Origin: Ahaetulla prasina
Lineage: Eukaryota > Chordata > Lepidosauria > Squamata > Colubridae
Direction of reading: 5' to 3'
DNA: 64,000 nucleotides
Assembly: GCF_028640845.1 (NCBI RefSeq)
Contig: NC_080546.1
Location: forward strand, 33,797,520 to 33,861,519
Shown here: positions 44,560 to 55,404 of the stretch, one piece after another
How positions within the stretch are numbered: position 1 is the first letter of the stretch
Layout of the letters: the number at the start of each line of letters is the position of its first letter
Notes under the pieces: model-generated
What the model was told of the DNA's origin: nothing
Seen by the model: the letters and a program-made list of their open reading frames with translations, nothing else
Databases searched by the model: none
Made by a program: the position numbers and the translations under genes

Positions 44560-45320
44560 AATGATGCTTGAGGAATCATCAAGAATAATTATATGTCAAT
44601 GAAGATTCTCAATCATCCAGGAAGAGTTGTCTGGAAATTAAGTCAGGGCAACTGGTCTTTTCTTTTTGGTTTAAAATGTTTTACTGCTTATCCAAGTAAT
44701 TTCTTTGGTCTGAACAAGTTGGTTAAGAGTACTCCATATATGTTGTTCAGCGTGGTTTCATTTTTCACCTAATCTGATAAAGGTCATTGGGCAGAAAGTA
44801 GGCAGAAAGTTATTAAAAGTTGTTGCTTCTAAATACTTTCTCCTAGGTGAGGGATTAAGTGTGGCTTCTCTAGTGAACCTGTGAAGTGGTCTTGATCTTT
44901 CTGGGGACTGATGCAAGAGCAGCATACAAAATAGGACAGGTTGTATCTGAAGTCTCCACCTTTATTGAAAGAAGAATTTTCCACTTTGGATTCCTTCACT
45001 CTTTTTTCAAGCCATCTATCTTCCCTGTCCAAAATGTAAACATAATTGTCCTCAAAAGAGTGTCCTCTTCCTTTTAAATGAAGGTATGCTGCTGGTTCTG
45101 GTCCTGTGCAGTAGTGTGTTCCACTTACCTTCACTACCGGTTTGGAGCTGTGAGTGTTCATGCGGCCCTTCTGCGCATGCAGAGAATCTCCCGCCACCAC
45201 CACTACCAGTTCGCCCGAACCTGGACGAACCAGTAGAAACCCACAAAGGCTGCTTGGTTTCCTCAAGGTAGAGATTCAGTGTAGTGAGGAATGTTCAGAG
45301 CTCTACCTTGGAGAAATCAA
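44560..45320 (-). mobile_element. Penelope-like element, GIY-YIG domain end
   Basis: The minus strand encodes AAYLHLKGRGHSFEDNYVYI, LDREDRWLEKRVKESK and SFNKGG, the end of the GIY-YIG endonuclease region of vertebrate Penelope-like proteins. Upstream, ETKQPF near 45245-45262 continues that domain. A hAT-like sequence splits the two at about 45109-45236. The downstream part to 44560 is likely the 3' UTR. The reading frame is open across 44829-45266 only because the insertion stays in frame. Confidence 0.75.
45109..45236. mobile_element. hAT-like fragment inside the Penelope relic
   Basis: It begins CAGTAGTGTGTTCCACTTAC and ends near GAACCAGTAGAAACCCACA, and includes TGCGCATGCAGAGAATCTCC and ACCAGTTCGCCCGAACC. 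These are features of the CAGTGGTGG family. I could not find matching 8-bp flanks, so the ends may have eroded. Confidence 0.55.
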
Positions 45321-46268
45321 GACAAATATGGGCTAACCAATTTGCTCAGACTAAAAAAGCTACTTAGATAAGCAGCAAAAAAAAAAAAAAACCAAAAAGA
45401 AAAGAAGACTAGTTGCCATGACTCAACTTCCAAACAATTAACAAGTAATGCAAGAAAATAAGGTGTAGATACAGGAAAAAATATATTGTTGAACTTTGTT
45501 CAGCTACAGCTGTTTTGTTTTTACAGGAGTATAATAAATGATTAAATTTTTTCTTGTTCAGATATTATTTTGGAATAGAAATTAGACAGATTTCTAACAC
45601 TTGCATTATTCTTAAATTGACTTTATCATTTGCTACAGTAGGAAAGTGATATGAGGACCAGGAAGCTTATCTAAAAGCCTCCCACTTAGTTTAGGTCCTA
45701 GAAGCATTTCGTGATCATGTTGAATGTTATGTAATGGACATCATTTATTTTATTCTTTCTCTCTCTCCAGGCTCTGGCAACTGCCAGACAATAATAAGAC
45801 ATCCCACCAACCATCTGGTGTCTGCCAAATGGTTGTCTAGTCAAGTTATAGTATTTGCAGAAAGAAATTCAGTATCTTCATCAGGAAGGATAGAGGGGAA
45901 AAACAGCATTCTTTCTGAAAGAATAAACCAAATATCTAAATAGCCATAAAAAGTGTTTTAGTGTGGATCTTATGGGGCACAAAGAAGTCACACTATTGGA
46001 TACATTTTTAAAACAACTAAGATGAAAGTTGCCATTAATGGTAATATGCAGATCCCTTTATTGTTTCTTTCTCAACATCTCACAACAATGTAAAATGTAT
46101 TTACATTTACTTATTTTTCATACCACTTATGATAATATATATACGTTTTACATCTGCATGTATGTCTGTATTCTGCTTTATTTATATAAGACTCTGCAAT
46201 GAGTCATTACCTAGAAAAATCTGCTATTCTGATTTGGATTTATCCTTTGCAGTCTTTATCCTGTACCT
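45321..46268. other. AT-rich stretch, nothing recognised
   Basis: An A14 run is near 45380. The frame at 45734-45943 has no recognisable domain. Confidence 0.4.
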
Positions 46269-46426
46269 CAGAGGTAGGAAACTATGGCCCTTTTATGACT
46301 TGTGAACTTCAACTCCCAGAATTCCTGAGCCAGTTGGCTCAACTCCCAGAAATCCTGAGCCAGCTGGAATTCTGGGAGTTGAAGCCCACAAGTCATAAAA
46401 AGGCCATGGTTCTCCACTCTTGCTTT
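46269..46426. mobile_element. Palindromic hAT-type miniature element, older copy
   Basis: The arms AACTATGGCCCTTTTATGAC, TTCAACTCCCAGAATTCC and the mirrored AATTCTGGGAGTTGAAG, GTCATAAAAAGGCCATGGTT fold onto each other. The centre carries an extra partial duplication (CTCAACTCCCAGAAATCC). Flanks are CTGTACCT and CTTTATAT, a weak 8-base match. Same family as 7555. Confidence 0.7.
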
Positions 46427-47181
46427 ATATGAAGAGCATTTCTACAGGTTAACAGATTCCAGTGCTCCATATAGAATTATCGTCAAGGGATATTAGGTAA
46501 CATCTCTCCTAATCCTTCCAAGGTCTAGCTGTGTTGCCCATGTATATTAGCCTCTCATCTGATTTAAGGATGAAGTCATGAATATGGATCCATTGGAGTG
46601 TTTCATCTTGGCAATGTTGCAACAAATGCAAATACAAAAAGCAAAAACATATAGACTCTTGTGATTCAAGTTCAGCTTTGGGTGACTAGTGTTTTTGAGA
46701 GCAATATGTTTCTCACTGCATCCTCCAGCATATTTTTTTCAACTCTCCTTTATAAACTAGATCCCTGGGAATTCCTGTCAGTCTACCAATCAAATATTTA
46801 CTACATTCAGCTCTGCCTAACAGCACCTAGATCCATTAGGTGTTGCTGCTGTCAGCACATCAACAAGAGTTCGAAATTGAGTGAACTGCAATACATTGTA
46901 TTAGCATCAGCAGCAAAATAACCATACAAAATATTTTAGAAACATATGAAATGGGTTGTGTTCAAACTTTTCCATAGTGTCAAGCAGTTTGTGCTAACCA
47001 GACATTTGTGTATTTTGTTCAATTATAGAATTAAATGGAGCTTTTTTGTTGTTTCAGATATGGATTAAAATTCAACAGTTCAGGAAGTAGGGTTAGGTAA
47101 AGGATAAAAATATGGGAAAGCCAAAGATACCGGCAGTATTGACTGATAAAAGGAGAAGAAGGGAGACTAAGGGAGACAAAG
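46427..47181. other. AT-rich stretch, nothing recognised
   Basis: No gene or element recognised. Confidence 0.4.
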
Positions 47182-47455
47182 GGGCCTCTGGTGGCTCAGC
47201 AGACTAAGTCTGTCTGTTATTAACACAGCTGCTTGCAATTACTGCAAGTTCAAGTCCCACCAGGCCCAAGGTTGACTCAGCCTTCCATCCTTTATAAGGT
47301 AGGTAAAATGAGGACCCAGATTGTTGGGGGCAATAAAAAGTTGACTTTGTATATAATATACAAATGGATGAAGACTATTGCTTAACACAGTGTAAGCCGC
47401 CCTGAGTCTTCGGAGAAGGGCGGGATATAAATTCAAATTAAAAAAACAAAAAACA
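47182..47455 (+). mobile_element. tRNA-derived SINE with L2-like 3' end
   Basis: It starts GGGCCTCTGGTGGCTCAGCA (A box complete) and has B box AGTTCAAGTCCC. The body and terminal GCCGCCCTGAGTCTTCGGAG, AAGGGCGGGATATAAATTC are as in the 23462 copy. It differs from that copy by several substitutions and small indels, so it is older or another subfamily. Confidence 0.85.
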
Positions 47456-47590
47456 AAAACTAAGCCACTGGGAAGATCAGGCGCAAGTAGACCACTGAGA
47501 TTTGTTCCCCTGTGTTATTAATGTTTTATTAACAGATTAATGTGTTATTAACAGAAAGAATAGCCACTGGGAATGTTAAAAAAAAAAAGG

Positions 47591-47945
47591 TAAAGGAGTC
47601 CCACGGATTTTACTCTCCTAGTTATTGCTGACTATAAGGGGCAATGCTCTTCTACATTTCAAGGCCATTGAGTCCCCCGGGAGATAGGGCGGTATAAAAA
47701 TGCGATTAAATAAATAAATAAATAAATAAATTGAGTCAGCTCTTTCCATAATCATGTGCCATTAGCTTCCCATCGAAGTGGTACCTATTTAACTACTCGC
47801 ATTTGCATGCTTTCAAACTGCTAGGTTGTCAAGAGCTGGAGTGAGGTCAAGAGCTCACCCCATTGCATGGCACTTGGGTTTTGAACCTAGGCTGCTGGTT
47901 TTCCAGCCTACAAGCCCAGCATCTTGACTGATGAACCGTCATGCT
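47591..47945 (-). mobile_element. tRNA-derived SINE, older copy, interrupted
   Basis: The minus strand starts near GGTAGCATGACGGTTCATCA, with a degenerate A box (GGTTCATCAGTC). The B box is GGTTCAAAACCC around 47880. The body ends GAGAGTAAAATCC...CTTTACC. It resembles the SINE at 13755-14124 at both ends but is more diverged. A short L2 terminus is inserted at 47675-47730. Confidence 0.6.
47675..47730 (+). mobile_element. Ultra-short L2-group 3' insertion with target duplication
   Basis: CCCCGGGAGATAGGGCGGTA, TAAAAATGCG and an AAAT tail form only the last half of the L2 end signature. It is flanked by ATTGAGTC (47667-47674 and 47730-47737). This is an extremely 5'-truncated insertion by target-primed reverse transcription, or a similarly truncated SINE tail. 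Confidence 0.75.
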
Positions 47946-48979
47946 ACCCCTCCTGTAAATACGGTTGGGACAATATGATATACCATATAGGGAACTGGTG
48001 AAGGGAAAGAAGGAGCAGTGCAAAGTAAGTCCAGGCATTTTATTGTACTTTCTGGTCCAATGGCCACAATAAGGATTTGCATTATTTGATTTGCATATCT
48101 ACCCTGACCTATTAATAGAATCACTACGTAATCCCTTGAAGGTTTTGTTTTACCTGATGTATGAAATAGAAAGTATATGTCTTTGTATTTTGAATCTGTT
48201 GAATCATTTAGCATAATTTCCAATACATATAATCAAATAGGATGAATTTTACTTACACATTTATCCTATAATTTACACTCCAACCAGAAGATGGCAGCAG
48301 AAAAACTTCTGTAATTTGTCTGGCCAGTGGTAGTTACAAACTAGCAGTAACTGCAAAACTGGTCCAATCTATCAGTGTAATTCAAAACATTAGCATCCTT
48401 TAAGAAATATCAGTAATATTATCATGTAATTCATTGATCTCTGTTATCCATATTAATAATTTTTTCTCAAATAATATATTATTTATTCCTTAGACATCTT
48501 TTTAATCTCTTCTGAAACTGGTCTGGTTTACTAATACATTGCAACTCCCAAAACTAAAAATATGTACTCCAGATGAGACTGGAGTTATATCTAATAATAA
48601 ACTAATAATCTGGTTCTGAGGTACCGGGGTAGAATCAGCAAATTTGTAGACTGAATTGTTTGGTTTACCTAACATTTGCTGCACTGACAGGGATAGTATT
48701 TATTGATTTGCAGAACTTTTAGGCCCTCCAATTAGAAAAAGTTTTGTGTGTATGCATATACTTTATTTATGAGCTGTGATAAGTCCTAAATATAGGAAGA
48801 GATGAGATCAGTGGTACTTTCCTCTAGCAAATCCTAGAGGATAAATAAATTTCTGAATCTCCCATCTAAATTATCATTATCATTCCTGGTCATTTTTCTA
48901 TAGCTAACCTATACTCTTAAATCTGTGGTTTGAAGTGACCTTATGAACCATACACACATACATACACACATGTATGATA
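47946..48979. other. AT-rich stretch, nothing recognised
   Basis: No gene or element recognised before the miniature transposon. Confidence 0.4.
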
Positions 48980-49366
48980 CAGGTAGTCCTTGACTTACAA
49001 CAGTTCATTTAGTGACCATTCACTAAAAGTTACAACAGCACTGAAAAAAGTGACTTATGACCATTTTCCACACTTACAACCTTTGCAGAATCCCCATAGT
49101 CACATGATCAAAATTCAAATGCATGGGAACTGACTCACATTTATGACCGTTGCAGTGTCCCAGAGCCAGGTGATCACCTTTTGCGACCTTCTGACAAGTA
49201 GTCAATGGGAAAGCCAGATTTACTTAACAACCATGTTACTAATCTAACAACTGCAGTGATTCCCTTAACAAGTGTGGCAAGAAAGGTCGTACAATGGGGC
49301 AAAATTCACTTAACAAATGTCTCACTTAACAAGAGAAACATTGGGCTCAATTGTGATCGTAAGTTG
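48980..49366 (+). mobile_element. Tc1/mariner-type miniature transposon, right tip lost
   Basis: It begins CAGGTAGTCCTTGACTTAC preceded by TA, and reads through CACATGATCAAAATTCAAAT, GTGATCACCTTTTGCGACC and TGTGATCGTAAGTTGA. The expected GGACTACCTG terminus is missing; an L2 LINE starts within a few bases. It is a 3'-eroded copy. Confidence 0.8.
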
Positions 49367-49374
49367 ACAATATT

Positions 49375-50735
49375 GAGGTTGTTCCTCTGTCTTGGTTCTA
49401 TTAGATCTCTCAGCGGCTTTTGATACCATCGATCATGGTATCCTGCTGCGCCGACTCGAGGGACTTGGAGTGAGGGGCACTGTTCATCGGTGGTTCTCCT
49501 CCTACCTCTCCGACCGGTCGCAGACGGTGTTGACGGGGGGACAGAGATCGACCCCAAGGCGCCTCTTATGTGGGGTGCTGCAGGGGTCGGTTCTCTTGCC
49601 CCTTCTGTTCAACATCTATATGAAGCCGCTGGGTGAGATCATCCGTGGTTTTGGGGTGAATTGTCATCTATACGCTGATGATACTCAGCTCTATATTTCC
49701 ACCCCTAACCATCCCAACGAGACTGTTGAAGTGATGTCCCAGTGCCTGGGGGCCGTATAGGTCTGGATGGGGAGGAACAGACTCAGACTCAATCCCACCA
49801 CGACCGAGTGGCTGTGGATGCCGGCGGCCTGGTACAGTCAGCTAATTCCATCACTGACCATTGGGGGCGAACTATTGGCCCCCACGGAGAGGGCTCGTAA
49901 TCTGGGCGTCCTCCTGGATGCACGGCTGTCTTTAGAAGATCATATGATAGCCGTCACCAGGGGAGCTTTTCATCAGGTTCGCCTGATATGCCAGTTACGC
50001 CCCTTTCTGGATCGGGCTTCCTTATGCACGGTCGCTCATGCCCTGGACATCCCGCCTGGACTACTGTAATGCTCTCTACATGGGGCTCCCCTTGAAGGGT
50101 ACCCGGAGACTCCAACTGGTCCAGAATGCGACTGCGCGGGTGATAGAGGGAGCACCTTGTGGCTCCCATGTAACACCCCTCCTGCGTAGTCTTCACTGGC
50201 TCCCGGTGGTCTTCCGGGTTCACTTCAAGGTACTTGTTATCACCTTTAAAACGCTCCATGGCCTAGGGCCGGGATATTTACAGGACCGCCTACTGCCACC
50301 ATTAGCCTCTCACCGACCAGTGCGCTCTCACAGAGAGGGCCTCCTCCGGATACCGTCAGCTAAACAATGTCGGCTGGCGACCTCTGGGGGGGGGCCTTCT
50401 CTGTGGGGGCCCCTACCCTCTGGAACGAGCTCCCTCTGGGGCTTCGTCAACTCCCCGATCTCAGGTCCTTCCGCCGCGAGCTGAAGACGTTACTATTTCG
50501 AAGAGCAGGACTAGCTTGAACGTAATTTTTAAATTGGGATTTTTAATAAAAGGGGTTTAAATGAGGTTTTAAATTTGTATTTAAAAGTTTTAGGGCATCA
50601 ATTGAATTTAACTGTCTATTCTTTTAGCTGTTTATATGTATTATATGTTTTCTGTTGTTTTTTGGCTGTGAACCGGCCTGAGTCCTTCGGGAGATGGGCG
50701 GTATACAAATATAATAAATAATAATAATAATAATA
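49375..50735 (+). mobile_element. L2-type LINE: reverse transcriptase and 3' UTR
   Basis: Frames on the plus strand give [19 protein letters not shown], then WFSSYLSDRSQ, GVLQGSVLLPLLFNIYMKPL, LYADDTQLYIS (catalytic YADD), RLRLNPTTTEWL, LGVLLDARLSLEDHM and LRPFLDRASL. After a shift it continues LDYCNALYMGLPLKGTRRLQ, LQLVQNATARV, HWLPVVFRVHFKVLV, GLGPGYLQDRLLP and, shifted again, TLWNELPLGLRQLPDLRSFR. The UTR ends CCTGAGTCCTTCGGGAGATG, then GGCGGTATACAAATATAATA. It is GC-richer than its surroundings, and only two or three frame changes break it, so it is fairly young. The endonuclease half is absent. Confidence 0.9.
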
Positions 50736-52431
50736 TGTTTCTGATACTATCACATTAGTATGCTAATACCAGACACAATTGAAAAATTAGACTGTATAAA
50801 AAGTTGTCTTTTATATATTACATTCAGTATAATAAGGTGAAATCTGAAAAAAAGAAAGAAGAAAAGGAAGAAAGAGCAATCATCCTGGAAAATGCAGGCT
50901 TTCAATAGGACTGATTTAAACAGGACACAGGAAATAAAACAGATATTTATTTATCTCTTTAGGTTTCAGATTATTTTCTACACACGTTACTTTAGCCTTG
51001 ACCTTTTATTTCACATATACACAAAAAATACTTGCCATTCTACATTTTTTAAAGTATACATAATCGTAGACAAGATCTTGGAAATGTCACTGAATAGCAG
51101 GCCCTCAACAGTTCAACTCTATTTTACATGTTGTACTTGCCTACCATGTTGCAATATTTCTCCTATGATGACCTATGATCATATATTAAAATGTTTGAAG
51201 AAAAGCAAAAATGGAAAAAAAATTAGAGGTTTCCTATAGTTCAAGAAGGTAAAGTCACATTTTGGGGCTGGGGAAATAAAAAAATAAAAATAAAGAAACA
51301 GATCAGGAGATGGTTGCAGCAATTGACATATCAAATTTGACCTGCGTGTCCCAAGGGAAATAAAATATAAAGGAGGCAAGTTTCAAAGGAAATGAATAGA
51401 AGCATTTAGTGTATCATCAAGGAGACAAGAAATAAAGACAGAAACCATGTAGCCTGGGATAAGATAAAAAAACATAGGCAAAATGCACAACAGTGAAGAA
51501 GTAAAATAAAAAGATTTATATAACTAGAGACAATACAGTGGGGAAAAAATAGAATTCAGGTTCGCTGGTACACATGGATTAGAGTAAAAGGGTAATGATT
51601 TCTGCAAATTATATATATATATATAAAAGTGCCCTAGGATTTTAAGTTGTTATATAAACATGGTGTAGAATCATCTCCCATACTGGAGATCTGGTCTGCA
51701 TAATCAAGAAGACATTTAAGAGCACAATATTTACAAAAAGCAAGCCGTGCAGTGACATGCTGCAATCTGGAAATGTGATGCCTGAGAACAGAATTGGACA
51801 TTTCCTGGTTAAAACCATCACCAAAGCCTAATATACTGCAGGTCTATCATCTTTCCCTTATCCCTGTAATATCTTGCCTTGTCAGATTTAAACGCTGTTA
51901 TTTTTATTGCAATAAAACAGGAAATTGAAGTTCACAAATGGGAAGTTCTAATTTAAGTAGCAGCGTAATTAAAACGAAGATTTACTTTTAAACAGTTCCA
52001 TAAAGAGGACACAAGGTAAGGATTAAATAGCATTTCCAATAAATAATTATATCGCTAATTTCTGCAGTTTGATTTTTCTGGCAGTCTTAACATGTAAAAT
52101 CTTCCAGAGTTTGAATAGAAAAATATCCCTAAGCTGCAAGCCTTCTTATTTTAGATAGGGTATGACAAGTAAAGGATATGCTTGGGAGCAGGTAGAATAA
52201 GACGGTAGCAATAGTAAGAATGTATAATTGGGGAGATTCCGCATGCTCATACCTTGAAAGTAGAGCAAGAAAAATAGTAACTTGTATTTCAAAGTAATCA
52301 CCCCAAAAAGACCAAGGAGTTAATTCTGTGGCCAGTTATCTGTTGAAATAGTGCCCTATTTAAGTAGTTCACTTCTGGCAATGTATTGGACACAGTTTTT
52401 TAAAAATGGAACATATTTATTTTTGCACATA

Positions 52432-52437
<6 letters not shown>
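50736..52437. other. AT-rich stretch, nothing recognised
   Basis: The frame at 50892-51239 has no recognised domain. A short AT run is near 51612-51624. Confidence 0.4.

Positions 52438-52487
<50 letters not shown>
52438..52487 (+). repeat. TG microsatellite next to a SINE end
   Basis: About 25 TG units. It begins at the end of a reverse-oriented SINE, whose tail may have seeded it. Confidence 0.95.
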
Positions 52488-52488
<1 letters not shown>

Positions 52489-52680
52489 GATTCCTGGCAA
52501 CTACCTGGACATGTCCTTCAGTTTTCTTGGCAAAATTTCAGAACTGGTGTGCTATTGCCCGCTGACAGAGAGTGACTGGCCGAAGGTCACCCAGCTGGCT
52601 TTTGTACCTAGGGCAGGATTACAACTCATGGTCACCCAAATTGTAGCCTGAAGCCTTAACCACTGCATCAACCTGCACAA
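52488..52680 (-). mobile_element. Old tRNA-derived SINE (MIR/CORE-like)
   Basis: The minus strand starts GGCTTGTGCAGGTTGATGCA, GTGGTTAAGGCTTCAGGCT, and continues GAGTTGTAATCCTGCC (B box area), CAGCTGGGTGACCTTCGGCC, AGTCACTCTC and TTGCCAGGAATCAACACACA. The GGGTGACC..GGCCAGTCACTCTC segment is widespread in reptile SINEs. Diverged. Confidence 0.68.
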
Positions 52681-53075
52681 GCCAGAAAGAAGACTGAGAA
52701 AATATCTACGGATTCCTCACACCTGGAAATAAACTATTTCAACTTCTCTCCTCAGGAGCCTGCTCAAGGATATTGCATGCAAAATAAATGGACACAGTTG
52801 GACGGAGCCAGTTCTCCGTCGTCCCGTCATCGTCCCCCCATCTGTCACTCTGCTAAACACATAATTCCCACAGCACTGTCTTATGCCTAATCATGTTGTA
52901 GAACTGCATTATCCTTCTCACCTTTCCTATTACCTACTCTGATTGATATGACTATTACTTGTTGGTTGTATTTTATGATTTATCACTTTGTTGTTTGTAT
53001 GTATACTGAGAACTTCTGTATACTGAGAACTTCCCTGTCTGTCCAATCACATATGGCCAATAAAGAATATTCTAT
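52681..53075 (+). mobile_element. CR1/L2-group LINE 3' end
   Basis: The start reads ARKKTEKISTDSSHLEINYF-like when frames are adjusted, paralleling the KISADPSHPGHKLFQLL C-terminus at 14.9 kb. The end GTCTGTCCAATCACATATGG, CCAATAAAGAATATTCTATA parallels the AATAG-tail LINE terminus. A diverged relative of that family. Confidence 0.62.
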
Positions 53076-53096
53076 ATTTTATTAGAATACAATAAT

Positions 53097-53216
53097 ATCT
53101 CCTTCCTTCTTTCCTTCCTTCCTCTCTCCCTCCTTCCCTCTTTCTTTCTTTCTTTCTTTCTTCCTTCCTTCCTTCCTTCCTTCCTTCCTTCCTTCCTTCC
53201 TTCCTTCCTTCCTTCT
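53097..53216 (+). repeat. CTTC/CTTT microsatellite
   Basis: A long run mixing CCTT and CTTT units. Lys/Glu/Gly-rich frames on the other strand are artefacts. Confidence 0.95.
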
Positions 53217-54361
53217 AAATTTTTGTAATTTGGAAGTTAGATATAAAACAATACACAATAATAGAAAATTACAGTCAGTGTGAAGGGAAAACAACATTAG
53301 TAGAAAAGCCAGTTTAAAGATTTCAAAATATTAATAATTTATTGTGAAGATCAAGGGCATTATTTAATAAAGTCACTAGATCATTTGTCCATATATACTC
53401 CTTGAGGTTCTTTTTCATATCCATATCCGTTGCAGAATTTTACAGTTAGTATTCAATCTACATGTAAAAAGTAGGTTTGGTTCTTCTTCAGAAATGTTAT
53501 TACAATATACTGTATCAACATGACACTCTTATGACTTGGGCTATCAAATGTAAAAAGAAGCACATTATTAAAATGCTGCTTTCAAAGACATAAACATTTA
53601 CTAATTTAGGCAAAGCAGATCGAGGAATTAAAGAACGTTATTGTCTTAACTTTGTAATGACATTTACAAGGTTACAATGGGCCCATAAAATTTATTTGTG
53701 TTTTAAAATGCAATTACAATCAAGATTGTTCTATAATTTTCTGCATCTGGTTTTTGTATAATGAATTCAAGCACAGACGTCTTAAAAGTAACTCACCAAG
53801 ATACCTACAAGTGGTTTGAAAGATTTTCTTGGAAGACATTCTTGGAAAATGTCCAGTTATTCTATTATTGTTAACAAAATGAGAATGGGTTTATGATAGA
53901 GAAAAGAATGAAGATGTGCTACAATATTAGTGTTCACCCCACTTGTTTACTGTAAAGAAGTAAGAGAAAATTCCCCTTCATAGCAGAGAATTAATGGCTG
54001 ATTTGAAGTAGATATAAAAAAAGAACTGAAAGAATATCTACCTAAATATTTTCAGAAGTGGTGTTTTGTTTATTACTTTTAAACCAATGGTTTGGAGATA
54101 TGATGGGGTTTGGAATATTAACATTTATGAATCACTGACACATAAATGAATAACTGATTCTGTAATTAATTGTTACACTGAAACCGCATAAAATTTTTTT
54201 TGCAAACAACTTAAAACATTCCTATACTATTAATGCAGTCAATAGAATAGGTCTAATTTAAATCAATTTGCAAATGTCTACTACCTATTGGTTTCCTTAA
54301 ATAATAGATCTGATGGGAAGCCAAAATTATGCATAATTTTCTATTTATTCCAGCCTAAGTA
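53217..54361. other. AT-rich stretch, nothing recognised
   Basis: No gene or element recognised. Confidence 0.4.
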
Positions 54362-54742
54362 CAGGCAGTTCTTGATTTAAGACCAGAATGGAGCCCATTG
54401 CTAAGCAAAACAATTGTTATGTCAGCCGTGTCCCTTTTTTTTTTTTTACCTTTTTTTGCCATAGTTATTAAGTGAAATTACTGCAATGGTTAAGTGAATC
54501 ATGCAGTTGTAAGTGAAGCTTTGGCTTCACTTGGCTTGTCAGAAGTCACAAATGGTGATTACATGATCCCAGGATACTGCAACCATACATGCCAGTTGCT
54601 AAGTGCTCAAATTTTGATCATGTGACCATGGGGATGTTGCAATGATGGTTAAGTGTGAAAACTGATCATGTCACTTTTTTTCCAATGCTGTTGTAACTTT
54701 GAACAGTCACTAACTGAATGGTTCTAAGTCAAGAACTACCTG
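54362..54742 (-). mobile_element. Tc1/mariner-type miniature transposon
   Basis: It begins CAGGCAGTTCTTGATTTAAG, preceded by TA, and ends TCTAAGTCAAGAACTACCTG. The reversed body contains TTTGATCATGTGACCATGGG and CTTTGAACAGTCACTAAC. The terminal repeats are diverged, so it is older than the 29.8 kb copy. Confidence 0.78.
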
Positions 54743-54814
54743 TGGATATCTTTCAGGCTGTTGATAAAACATAAGTATTCTTTTCTGTATGGTGATCTTC
54801 CTTTATATTAAGGC

Positions 54815-54896
54815 ATGTCCAGTCGGTTCACACTTGTTCAGCTGAACCAGTTGTTAATTTTTTGCATAGTTTGGTGAACCGGTTTATCCCACCACT
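54815..54896 (-). mobile_element. hAT-like element end
   Basis: GAACCAGTTGTTAATTTTTT, GTGAACCGGTTTATCCCACC, ACTAG on the plus strand is the reverse of a CAGTGGTGGGAT-type terminus with the ACCGGTT segment of the family. The other end is missing. It marks the left border of a GC-rich island. Confidence 0.6.
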
Positions 54897-55064
54897 AGCT
54901 CGCCCCACCCCGCCCCGCCCTGCCCATCTGGGTTGCCATTCAGGTGGGAAAGCTGCAGAGGTGTGACTGGGAGCTGTGCTGATCAGCTGGAAGGCGGCAA
55001 ATGGAACGGCTGTGCTGATCAGCTGCGAGGCTGCCCCCCTGCGACCTGCAAAATCCTGCAGCAT

Positions 55065-55315
55065 CCACCATTCCCTCACTAACCTGCTTTCCAGCTTCGT
55101 TCTCTGGCATGCAGGGCAACAAAAGAAGACCATGTGACTACCAGTTTGAAAAAAGGTCAGTCAGACCTTCCAACTTTGTGGGATCTTTCCCCCCCCCCCC
55201 AAGAAGTTGGAAGATCTGGCTGAGCTTTTTTAAAACTCGTAGTCACATGGTCTTCTTTTGTTGCCCTGCACACAGGAGAACAGAGCTGGAAAGCAGGTTA
55301 GTGAGGGAATGGTGG
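55065..55315. repeat. Large inverted repeat, arms about 112 bp
   Basis: CCACCATTCCCTCACTAACC, TGCTTTCCAGC and GGCAACAAAAGAAGACCATG on the left are mirrored by CATGGTCTTCTTTTGTTGCC and GCTGGAAAGCAGGTTAGTGA, GGGAATGGTGG on the right. The inner segment (AAAAAAGGTCAGTCAGACCT, TCCAACTT) also pairs. The loop, about 55177-55202, holds a run of 12 C. Arms run about 55065-55176 and 55203-55315 with scattered mismatches. No coding sense. Confidence 0.9.
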
Positions 55316-55322
55316 TTGCTCT

Positions 55323-55404
55323 GGGATGGGGTAAAAGCGAGGATTTTGCATTATGATGGCTCTGGAATGGGGTGGGAGTGAGGATTTTGCATTATCATTG
55401 CTCA
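55323..55404 (+). repeat. 41-bp tandem units shared with 19.46 kb
   Basis: Two units with GAGGATTTTGCATTAT, offset 41 bases (GATTTTGCA at 55342 and 55383). The same period and core occur at 19464-19545. Confidence 0.85.

Noticed and set aside
53082..53297. Lys/Glu/Gly-rich frame
   Set aside because: Translation of the CTTC/CTTT microsatellite.
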